Assembly (NCBI GenBank): GCA_963727955.1
Contig: CAVSII010000003.1
Span: 416,289 to 480,288, forward strand
Source: Bog-756 sp963727955
GTDB taxonomy: Bacteria > Actinomycetota > Acidimicrobiia > Acidimicrobiales > RAAP-2
Direction: 5' to 3'
Length of the DNA: 64,000 nucleotides
The notes under the pieces are model-generated. The model saw nothing but the letters and a program-made list of their open reading frames with translations. It searched no databases and was not told where the DNA came from. This document shows positions 17,048 through 24,068 of the stretch, piece after piece (the stretch's first letter is position 1; each line of letters starts with the position of its first letter). A program made the translations under genes and the position numbers.

Positions 17048-17739
17048 TTCCTCAGACCAGAGGGCATGAACTACGGAGCCACACCACAGTTCGTCAGCCA
17101 ATGGACGATCAGACCAGGAGCTTTTCGCCTCCTTGCGCCACTGACTCAATCGGATCATTCGCTGTTCGGCGACATCGTCTGACTTCCACAATCCTCGACG
17201 CCCTTCGTTGCCCAAAATCGGAGAGTCCGACCCCACAGGTGCCGACGGCCTCGGCGTACAAATCCGGTGAGCTGGCCGAAAGCGTCGGGGCACAAACCGG
17301 CCGTATGTAGCCCGCGGCATCGGGGGTAAGCGACTCGGTGCCGACGAGTGGAAGCGAACGGCCGGTAGAGCCTCCACCACCCATCACGGACCTCTGGAGA
17401 GGACCTTGGCCGCAGGTCATCCATTTGGGCGCGTAACCATTCCTCATCTCGACGACCACGATGAGGAGGGCCACGACGATGCTGGCAGGAACCCGGCAGC
17501 TCACCCTCAACCCGAACTCCGGCAACAGCTGCTTCGTCGTTTGCGGCGGAGCTCCTTGTCCGACTACTTTAGAAACGAGTTCGTTCAAGAGTCTCGTCGC
17601 AGCGCACGGCCTAAGGAGGTGAGACCGATTCTTTTCGTTCACAGTCGGGTGCTCACCCCATCACGCTGGAGCCTCTAGAGCTTCGTCGTCATCGGTCCCT
17701 GGGTGCCCGTATCTCGGATGCCCTGAAAGGGACCAAGAC
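17048..17739. other. Intergenic region, no gene supported
   Basis: About 690 bases with short frames on both strands (the longest is 177 codons on the minus strand, 17109-17642), none with family resemblance, a good ribosome site and normal codon use together. It could hold a decayed gene, but I recognise none. The last part contains the leader of the patatin-like gene (AAAGGGA before the ATG). Confidence 0.5.
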
Positions 17740-18759
17740 ATGTCGCAATTCAACGAATCGCTCCCGTCCTCCGGGGGCAAAGCCCACTCTTTCACCCCTG
17801 ACTCGGTGCGACGTGCGTCGTACCCACTGGAGGGTCGCAACGCTGCTCTGGTGCTCGGTGGCGGTGGGGCTGCCGGAAATGCGTGGGAGATCGGCATCAT
17901 CGCAGGCCTGGCCGAAGCTGGTCTCGATATGACAGAGGCGGCCGATTTGGTGATCGGCACCTCGGCCGGGGCCACGGCGGCAGCGCAGCTGCGCAGCGGT
18001 ATACCGGCGGTCGAACTGTTGGCCTCGGTACTGTTCCCGCCGGCTCAACCGGTCGGACGGAACCAGGAACGGCCGCCGTCCCTGCCGATGGCCACTGTGT
18101 TCGATCGGATGAGAGCCATCGGCGTCGCCGCCACCTCGGGCGCCGATCTACGACGCGCCATGGGCATGTTCGGCTTGGAGAGCGACGCCACACTCGAACC
18201 CGGGGCGCGACAGCGGCGCGCAGTGGTCGCCGCCAGGTTGCCTCGCCCTGAATGGCCGGACAGGCCGATGATCGTGGTGGCCGTCGACGCCCATACCGGC
18301 GAATTGGCTGCGTTCGACCGCCATTCCGGCGTCGACCTGGTGGACGCAGTCACCGCCAGCTGCGCGCTGCCCGGTTTGGTGCCCACACACAGCATCAACG
18401 GCACTCGCTACATCGACGGTGGCGTGCGTTCCAAGGAAAACGCCGACCTTGCCTCGGGCTATGCGAACGTCGTGGTGCTCTCGCCCTTGGGCGGACGCAG
18501 CCAGGCGCCAACGGAACGGGGAACGGACCCGGCAGGCCAGTTCGAGGGCCTGCGCAGACCGCCGGAATGGGGCATGGACCTGGCAAGCGAGGTCGAGGCC
18601 CTGCGCAAGCAGGGAAGCCACGTCGAGGTGATCACACCTGACGCCCATTCCCGAGTCGCGATGGGCACGAATCAGATGGATCCGGCGACCCGCATCCCCG
18701 CCGCCCGTGCCGGTTTCGCCCAAGGCAAGCAGGAAGCGAGCCGCGTGACGTTCCTCTGA
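17740..18759 (+). CDS. Patatin-like phospholipase
   Basis: Serine acyl hydrolase of 339 residues. The glycine-rich oxyanion loop ALVLGGGGAAGNAWEIGI (about 36-53), the nucleophile elbow GTSAG with Ser75 and the catalytic Asp226 of the YIDGGVRS motif form the Ser-Asp dyad of patatins. No signal peptide is evident, so it is probably cytoplasmic or membrane-associated. The region between 100 and 165 is a variable lid. It is monocistronic and ends 114 bases before the PadR operon. Confidence 0.93.
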   Translation: MSQFNESLPSSGGKAHSFTPDSVRRASYPLEGRNAALVLGGGGAAGNAWEIGIIAGLAEAGLDMTEAADLVIGTSAGATAAAQLRSGIPAVELLASVLFPPAQPVGRNQERPPSLPMATVFDRMRAIGVAATSGADLRRAMGMFGLESDATLEPGARQRRAVVAARLPRPEWPDRPMIVVAVDAHTGELAAFDRHSGVDLVDAVTASCALPGLVPTHSINGTRYIDGGVRSKENADLASGYANVVVLSPLGGRSQAPTERGTDPAGQFEGLRRPPEWGMDLASEVEALRKQGSHVEVITPDAHSRVAMGTNQMDPATRIPAARAGFAQGKQEASRVTFL

Positions 18760-18851
18760 CGATTGCACGCCGACGCCCGAATCACACCGTCATCCCTGTG
18801 AAGCGGGCCATGCCGGACTCGTCGATAATGAGGCTATCGACTGAACGTATA

Positions 18852-18873
18852 CTCTCAGAGTACTCTCTGAGAG
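18852..18873. promoter_or_regulatory. Inverted repeat abutting the PadR start codon
   Basis: CTCTCAGAG-TACT-CTCTGAGAG has perfect 9-bp arms and ends one base before the PadR ATG at 18874. There is no Shine-Dalgarno sequence, and a TACTCT hexamer ends 7 bases before the ATG, consistent with a leaderless message whose promoter is covered by an autoregulatory PadR operator. The second copy of this operon has only a half of this repeat. Confidence 0.7.
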
Positions 18874-19398
18874 ATGAGCGTACCTATGGCCCTCCTCGGG
18901 CTTCTCGATCGCGAACCAAGCCACGGCTATGACCTGAAGCGCGACTACGACACCTATTTCGGTCGCGGCAGGCCGCTGCCATTTGGCCAGGTGTACGCCA
19001 CCCTCGGCCGACTTGCCCGAGATGGAAAAGCGATGGTCGGCGACGCTGAGTCGGGAGCCGGCCCGGATCGCAAGCGCTACACAATCACCGAATCAGGAAA
19101 GGGCGAGGTTGAAGCATGGCTCGCCCAACCGATCCCGGCCGAGCCCTACCTCCAGACCGACCTCTTTGTGAAAGTGGTGCTCACCCTCATGCTCGGCCGT
19201 CCGGCGGAGGAGTATCTCGACGTCCAACGGTCCGCACACCTGGCTCGGATGCGCGAACTAACCGAGCTCAAACAGAAGGGCGGGGTCGTCGATGGCCTCC
19301 TGGCCGACCACGGGCTCTTCCACCTCGAAGCTGATCTGCGTTGGATCGACCTCACGACTGCTCGGCTCGCCGTGCTTGCGAAAGAGGTGGCGGCATGA
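18874..19398 (+). CDS. PadR family transcriptional regulator (copy 1)
   Basis: Winged-helix regulator of 174 residues. The N-terminal PadR domain reads MALLGLLDREPSHGYDLKRDY, then PFGQVYATLGRLARDGK and PDRKRYTITESG; the C-terminal AphA-like helical domain (about 95-174) includes QTDLFVKVVLTLMLGR and helices for dimerisation. PadR proteins usually repress adjacent transporter genes until a drug binds. It overlaps the ABC ATPase start by ATGA. It differs at about 25 of 174 positions from the PadR at 47678. A palindrome directly before the ATG is the likely operator. Confidence 0.92.
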   Translation: MSVPMALLGLLDREPSHGYDLKRDYDTYFGRGRPLPFGQVYATLGRLARDGKAMVGDAESGAGPDRKRYTITESGKGEVEAWLAQPIPAEPYLQTDLFVKVVLTLMLGRPAEEYLDVQRSAHLARMRELTELKQKGGVVDGLLADHGLFHLEADLRWIDLTTARLAVLAKEVAA

Positions 19399-20114
19399 AC
19401 CAGGTGAATGGAACCTCCACGGTCGTCGATCGAGCCACCATCCTCGAAGGCCGCGATCTCGTGCTCTCGTTCGGCGAAACCCCGGCCCTTCGTGGAGCGA
19501 CGCTCTCGGTAGAAAGAGGCGAGATAGTCGCCGTAATGGGTCCGAGTGGCTCAGGCAAGTCGACACTGCTCCACTGTCTGGCCGGCATCCTTGTTCCAAT
19601 CGCCGGCGAGGTCCATTTCGGTGGCCAGCGAGTCGACACCATGCGGGAGGCTGAACGCTCGAGACTGCGGCGCGATCGCTTCGGTTTCGTGTTTCAGTTT
19701 GGCCATCTCGTACCAGAGCTCACCGCCGAGGAGAACGTGGCGTTGCCGCTGCTGCTCGGCGGCGTGCACCGCGACGAGGCGCTCCGCGAAGCGCGGAGCT
19801 GGTTCGAACGTCTCGACCTCGGAGGTTTGGAACACCACCGCACCGGTGAGATGTCCGGCGGCCAGTCCCAGCGCGTGGCCTTGGCGCGAGGCCTCGTCGC
19901 CAACCCTGACGTGCTGTTTGCAGACGAACCGACTGGCTCACTCGATTCGTTGAGCGGTGAGCTGGTCATGGACCTTTTGACCCGTGCTGCGCGAGAACAG
20001 GGATCGACGGTGATCCTCGTTTCCCACGAGCCCCGTGTCGCCGCCTACGCCGACCGCGAGGTCATCGTGCGTGACGGACGGGTCGCCACCTCCAGTGCGG
20101 CAATGGCCGGATGA
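19395..20114 (+). CDS. ABC transporter ATP-binding protein, MacB/LolD type (copy 1)
   Basis: ATPase of 239 residues for the adjacent FtsX-type permease. Walker A GPSGSGKST is at 49-57, the Q-loop is FVFQFGHLVPELTAEENV, the signature is MSGGQSQRVALARG, Walker B is DVLFADEPTGSLD and the H-loop is VILVSHEPRVAAYADR. The VALPLLL and EPTGSLD segments place it in the MacB/LolD/FtsE class, which drives mechanotransmission rather than ordinary import. The start at 19395 is fixed by the ATGA overlap with PadR and AGAGGTGG upstream; a longer in-frame extension is not credible. Its stop overlaps the permease start. Confidence 0.94.
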   Translation: MNQVNGTSTVVDRATILEGRDLVLSFGETPALRGATLSVERGEIVAVMGPSGSGKSTLLHCLAGILVPIAGEVHFGGQRVDTMREAERSRLRRDRFGFVFQFGHLVPELTAEENVALPLLLGGVHRDEALREARSWFERLDLGGLEHHRTGEMSGGQSQRVALARGLVANPDVLFADEPTGSLDSLSGELVMDLLTRAAREQGSTVILVSHEPRVAAYADREVIVRDGRVATSSAAMAG

Positions 20115-22348
20115 TCCGGCTCGGCCTGCGTCTGACGCTCGGAAGCGGACGTGAAGCCGCCCTTCGCGTCCTCGTCACGGCGGCAGCCGTTGCCCTCGGA
20201 GTGGGCCTGCTGCTGGCCTGCCTGGCCGGAGTCAACGGGCTGCGCGCCCAGACCGATCGTGGTGCATGGCTCGACAGCGCGGCGCAGGCGTCAGGATCCA
20301 CCTCGGCACCGAACCAGCTGTGGTGGCTGTCAAGCACAGATCAGTTCGCCAACCAGGAGATCGACCAGGTCGACGTCGCCGCCGCTGGACCGAGTGCTCC
20401 GGTCCCACCAGGGATTGCGCACCTGCCGGGGCCGGGCCGGTACTACGCCTCTCCTGCTCTCGCAACGCTCATTCGGTCCGAGCCGGCAAATGAGCTGCGC
20501 GACCGGTATCCTGCCCGACAGATAGGGACCATCGGTGCCGCTGCGCTGCCGTCCCGGAACTCGCTGATCATCATCATCGGCCACACGGCGCACCAGCTCT
20601 CGCTGGTTCCCGGTGCGGTCAAAATCGCCGCCATCCAACGCACACCAGCCAATTGCTACGCCTGCCAGAATGCGATCGGGAGCGGACCTGTTCTGCAGTT
20701 CATTCTGGCCGGAGGAGCCGTTGCCCTCTTGCTGCCGGTACTGATCTTGATCACGACGGCTAGTCGGCTCTCGGCGGCGCGCCGCGAGGAGCGCTTTGCC
20801 GCCATGAGGCTGGTGGGGGCCACGCCACGTCAGGTTTCTGCGATTTCTGCCGTAGAGGCCGTGGTGGCGGCAGTGGCGGGCATCGCAGTCGGCTTCGCTC
20901 TCTTCTTCGTCCTCAGACCGCTGCTCTACCACGTGCCGTTCACCGGTGCGCCCCTCGCCCAAGGCGACCTCTCGTTGCACTGGATCGACGTCATAATTGT
21001 CGTGATCGGCGTTCCGGTCGCCGCAGTCATGTCGGCGCGCCTCGCAGTTCGCCGAGCCCAGGGATCGCCCTTCGGCGTAAAGCAGCGAGTGTCGACGCGC
21101 CCACCGGGGATCGTGCGGATCATCCCGCTGCTCGCTGGCATCGCCGTACTCGCGTACTTCGACTCGGCCGGCAAGCCGGGCGCCGTCGGTGGCCAGTTGC
21201 TCGAGCTGCTCGTGGGCTTCCTGCTTCTGGTGGTGAGGCTGGTTCTCGCTGGACCGTGGTTCACCACAGCCGGTTCTCGGCTCATGACGAAGCGGGCCCG
21301 CCGACCCGCCATGCTCATCGCCGGCCGCCGGCTCCTGGACAACCCCAAGGCCGCCTTCCGCTTCATCAGCGGGCTCGTGATCGCACTATTCATTGCGAGC
21401 GCCCTATTCGGGGCTCTCAGTTCTATCAATGCCGCCGCTAGTAGACCCGGCAGCGGCAGCTCGGGGAACTCCACCCTCGCCGACCCGTTCTGCAGTTTCT
21501 CGACGACGGACTGCCCGGCGTCCGCCCAAGTGCCATCCGTGCCGGCCCATGTGATGGCCGAACTTCGCACGACGCCCGGCGTGCGCGCTGTGACGGTTGT
21601 GCACCAGAGCCCGTACCAAGCTGGTTTCGGCAGGTCTTTCGGGTTCGTCTCGTGCGACCAACTGGCGAAGACGCCCGCGATCGGCAAGTGCGCGGCTGGA
21701 GCGACGGTGGCGAGCGTCGGCTACTTCCTTTCGCACGACCTTGGCCACCAATCACACGCGGCGACGACGGTCTGGCCATCGGCGCGGCTGTCGTTGGCGA
21801 AGGAAGCGCTTCTTCCCGTAGATGCCATCGTCGTCGCCACCGACGGGACGACTGGCTCGCTCGAGCGGGTACGGACCACGCTCGAACGGGTCTTTCCATT
21901 CCAGGGAGTGCCGGTTGCAATCGATGCATTCGATCCATCGACTGCACGACTACTGGCAATGATTCAAGACATCACCGACGTGATCATCGTGGCCAGCCTC
22001 ATCATTGCCGCCTGCAGTCTGGCTGTGAACATCGCTGCCGGGTTGGGAGAGCGCAAGCGACCGTTCAGCTTGCTCAGGCTCACTGGCGTCCCCATCGGCG
22101 TTTTGCGCCGGATCGTCGCTCTTGAGAGTGCGCTGCCACTCCTCATTGTCGCCGCCGTTTCCATCGTGGTCGGCCTGGTGTCGGCGGCCCTTTACCTCCA
22201 CTCCCAGGTCGGCATTGCCTTTCGAATCCCGGGGATCGGATACTGGGCGACCGTCCTGGGTGGACTGGCCGCGTCACTAGCGATCATTGCCTCCACGTTC
22301 CCCCTCCTCAGCCGGATGACGGGACCCGAGGTCGCCCGAAACGACTGA
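20111..22348 (+). CDS. FtsX-like ABC transporter permease (copy 1)
   Basis: Membrane subunit of 745 residues. It has an N-terminal membrane segment (VLVTAAAVALGVGLLLACLA), a large first extracellular domain (about 40-200, with NCYACQN), an FtsX helix bundle (about 200-300, with RREERFAAMRLVGATPRQV), another two to three helices, a second extracellular domain with paired cysteines (FCSFSTTDC; CDQLAKTPAIGKC) and a C-terminal FtsX bundle with SLLRLTGVPIGVLRRIV. This is the two-FtsX-domain layout. It probably exports a lipophilic or peptide compound or senses envelope stress. Couples by ATGA to the ATPase. Confidence 0.92.
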   Translation: MIRLGLRLTLGSGREAALRVLVTAAAVALGVGLLLACLAGVNGLRAQTDRGAWLDSAAQASGSTSAPNQLWWLSSTDQFANQEIDQVDVAAAGPSAPVPPGIAHLPGPGRYYASPALATLIRSEPANELRDRYPARQIGTIGAAALPSRNSLIIIIGHTAHQLSLVPGAVKIAAIQRTPANCYACQNAIGSGPVLQFILAGGAVALLLPVLILITTASRLSAARREERFAAMRLVGATPRQVSAISAVEAVVAAVAGIAVGFALFFVLRPLLYHVPFTGAPLAQGDLSLHWIDVIIVVIGVPVAAVMSARLAVRRAQGSPFGVKQRVSTRPPGIVRIIPLLAGIAVLAYFDSAGKPGAVGGQLLELLVGFLLLVVRLVLAGPWFTTAGSRLMTKRARRPAMLIAGRRLLDNPKAAFRFISGLVIALFIASALFGALSSINAAASRPGSGSSGNSTLADPFCSFSTTDCPASAQVPSVPAHVMAELRTTPGVRAVTVVHQSPYQAGFGRSFGFVSCDQLAKTPAIGKCAAGATVASVGYFLSHDLGHQSHAATTVWPSARLSLAKEALLPVDAIVVATDGTTGSLERVRTTLERVFPFQGVPVAIDAFDPSTARLLAMIQDITDVIIVASLIIAACSLAVNIAAGLGERKRPFSLLRLTGVPIGVLRRIVALESALPLLIVAAVSIVVGLVSAALYLHSQVGIAFRIPGIGYWATVLGGLAASLAIIASTFPLLSRMTGPEVARND

Positions 22349-22537
22349 TCGCGTGCACACCGCAAGCTCGTCTCCCTCACTCCCAGCGGGCTCGCCACCA
22401 TCGCCACCGCCGGAGCCATCCTGTACCGCCCGCCCGTGGCAATCACCGTACTTGCGCACGATGAGCTGGATCACTTGATCGACCTGGTGCAGCGCACGTC
22501 GACGCTGACGAAGCGCGGGGTTGAGAGGTCCCGGTAA
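22349..22537 (+). pseudogene. MarR family regulator, C-terminal remnant
   Basis: Directly after the permease stop, and in the same frame, codons up to TAA at 22535 read like the end of a MarR protein: HRKLVSLTPSGLATIATAG, VAITVLAHDELDHLIDLVQR. There is no start codon or N-terminal wing. It is best seen as the 3' end of a MarR gene cut off where the PadR operon was inserted or where a deletion joined the two. Confidence 0.55.
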
Positions 22538-22597
22538 GTGCCTACCGGCCGGCACCGGCACGCCGGCCGTCGCGTATTCGGGGTTGTGCCGAGCCGA

Positions 22598-22963
22598 CTA
22601 ATACGGGCTTGGCTGGTTGAAGATGACCGTGAGGCTGGTGATCTTGTCGTCGCACACTCCGAAGTAGCTGGTCATGATGAACTGGTCGGGGAGGTGAGTC
22701 TTGTCGTAGGTGCCGTCGTAACGGGCACGGATGATGATGTCGCCGTAGTGGTCGAGGACCTGGCGCACCTCCATGGTGACGTTGTCGTCGACGAACTCTT
22801 TGGCCATGAAGGCCCCGATGGCCTCGGTGCCCCAGATCTCCCGGTGGTTGTCGTTGACGTAGGCGTCGGAGGTGAAGGTGGCGACGATCCGCTCGAGGTC
22901 GTGGGCGTTGACGGCGGCGACGTGTTCGGCGACGACGCCACTCAGTTCGGTAACGGTGGGCAT
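22598..22963 (-). CDS. SnoaL/NTF2-like domain protein
   Basis: Protein of 121 residues with the NTF2-like pattern: LSGVVAEHVAAVNAHDLERIVATFTSDAYVNDN, WGTEAIGAFMAKEFVDDNVTME, then the beta-sheet strands DHYGDIIIRARYDGTYD and KITSLTVIFNQ. The ATG at 22963 is supported by AGAGAGGAG upstream; a longer frame to 23038 is not needed. It is divergent from a MerR gene across paired TTGACTCTCC repeats, so its expression is probably MerR-controlled. Role may be ligand binding or a ketosteroid-isomerase-like reaction. Confidence 0.8.
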   Translation of the reverse strand: MPTVTELSGVVAEHVAAVNAHDLERIVATFTSDAYVNDNHREIWGTEAIGAFMAKEFVDDNVTMEVRQVLDHYGDIIIRARYDGTYDKTHLPDQFIMTSYFGVCDDKITSLTVIFNQPSPY

Positions 22964-23028
22964 GACTGGCTGCTCCTCTCTGATCGGCCCTCGTGGCCGA
23001 TGAGCCCACCTTCGACGATGCGGTAGCA

Positions 23029-23080
23029 GGAGAGTCAAGCGGCCGTCGCCGGGTTGACTCTCCCACTAGGGGAGGGTCAA
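23029..23080. promoter_or_regulatory. MerR-type operator region with three TTGACTCTCC-like arms
   Basis: Three related arms: GGAGAGTCAA (23029-23038), its exact complement TTGACTCTCC (23054-23063) and GGAGGGTCAA (23071-23080). The second contains a -35 hexamer TTGACT, and AAGACT at 23079-23084 lies after a 19-bp spacer, the extended spacing typical of MerR-activated promoters. The first arm gives a -35-like TTGACT facing the NTF2-like gene. The MerR ATG is at 23091, so that message may be leaderless. Confidence 0.7.
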
Positions 23081-23090
23081 GACTGTTGGC

Positions 23091-23918
23091 ATGTCCGGTT
23101 CGTTGACAATCGGCGACTTCTCTCGCGCCACCTTCCTCAGCGTGAAGACCCTGCGTCACTATCACAGGGTGGGCCTGCTTGAGCCGTCCGACGTCGACCC
23201 TGTCACCGGCTACCGGCGGTACACCAGCGACCAGATCCCGACCGCTCAGGTGATCCGCCGGTTCCGGGATCTCAACATGCCGCTTGAAGACATCGGTTCG
23301 GTGCTGCGGGCTCCCGATCAGACGACCCGCAGCCAGCTCATCGCCGCTCATCTGACGCGGTTGGAGCGGAGCCTGGCCGACACTCAGCGTGCTGTGGCCT
23401 CCCTGCGCGACCTCCTCCAACACCCCTCGCCGCCGGCTGCGATCGAGCACCGTCGGATGCCGGCCACCCCGGCGGCGGCGATCACCGCCATGTTGGACGT
23501 CGGTGATTTGGCCCCCTGGTATCAGGGTGCGGTCGGCGAGATCCGCGCCACCCTCTCAGCGCAAGGCATCGTCTCGGGCGGGCCTCCTGGCGGAATCTAC
23601 GCCAACGAGCTGTTCTCTGAAGAGCGAGGCGAGGCCACCATCTTCCTCCCCGCTGGCGGGGAGGTCCGACCCGTCGGCCGGGTTGGGCGGTTCACGGCGC
23701 CGCCAATAGAGCTGGCGGTGATCACACACATTGGCTCGCACACCGACGTGGACCGCTCCTACGGCGCTCTGGCGACCTACGTAACCGAGCACACGCTCGC
23801 TATCGAGGGCCCCGTCCGCGAGTACTACCTGGTTGGCCGACACGACACCGGCGACGAGCAGGCCTGGAGAACCGAGATCGGCTGGCCGATCTTCGACACC
23901 GTCCAGGGCCCGGCTTAG
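23091..23918 (+). CDS. MerR family regulator with GyrI-like effector domain
   Basis: Regulator of 275 residues. The MerR HTH is at about 1-75: LTIGDFSRATFLSVKTLRHYHRVGLLEPSDVDPVTGYRRY, followed by the dimerisation helix. From about residue 120 the C-terminus shows the GyrI/SOUL-like effector fold (IELAVITHIGSHTDVDRSYGALATYV, GPVREYYLVGRHDTGDE), as in BmrR/BltR multidrug sensors. It probably senses a hydrophobic drug and activates the divergent NTF2-like gene and itself through the operator at 23029-23080. Confidence 0.92.
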   Translation: MSGSLTIGDFSRATFLSVKTLRHYHRVGLLEPSDVDPVTGYRRYTSDQIPTAQVIRRFRDLNMPLEDIGSVLRAPDQTTRSQLIAAHLTRLERSLADTQRAVASLRDLLQHPSPPAAIEHRRMPATPAAAITAMLDVGDLAPWYQGAVGEIRATLSAQGIVSGGPPGGIYANELFSEERGEATIFLPAGGEVRPVGRVGRFTAPPIELAVITHIGSHTDVDRSYGALATYVTEHTLAIEGPVREYYLVGRHDTGDEQAWRTEIGWPIFDTVQGPA

Positions 23919-24068
23919 GTCGGGCCGACGCTGCCATCAGAGTGGTCCCGAAAACAGCGGTGGGCGGTGAGCCGACTGAAGGATGGCGGCGTCGGCAAGG
24001 GATCCCATCTTCTCGGCGCTCTGCCTGTCGGCAGGGAGGAACAAGAGGCGAGCGGCTGGATGTGCGCT

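Noticed and set aside
17109..17642. 177-residue minus-strand frame in the intergenic region
   Set aside because: No recognisable domain and no ribosome site; composition not clearly protein-like.
22542..23450. A 302-residue minus-strand frame across the NTF2-like and MerR genes
   Set aside because: Arg/Pro-rich shadow of two genes with clear domains on other frames.
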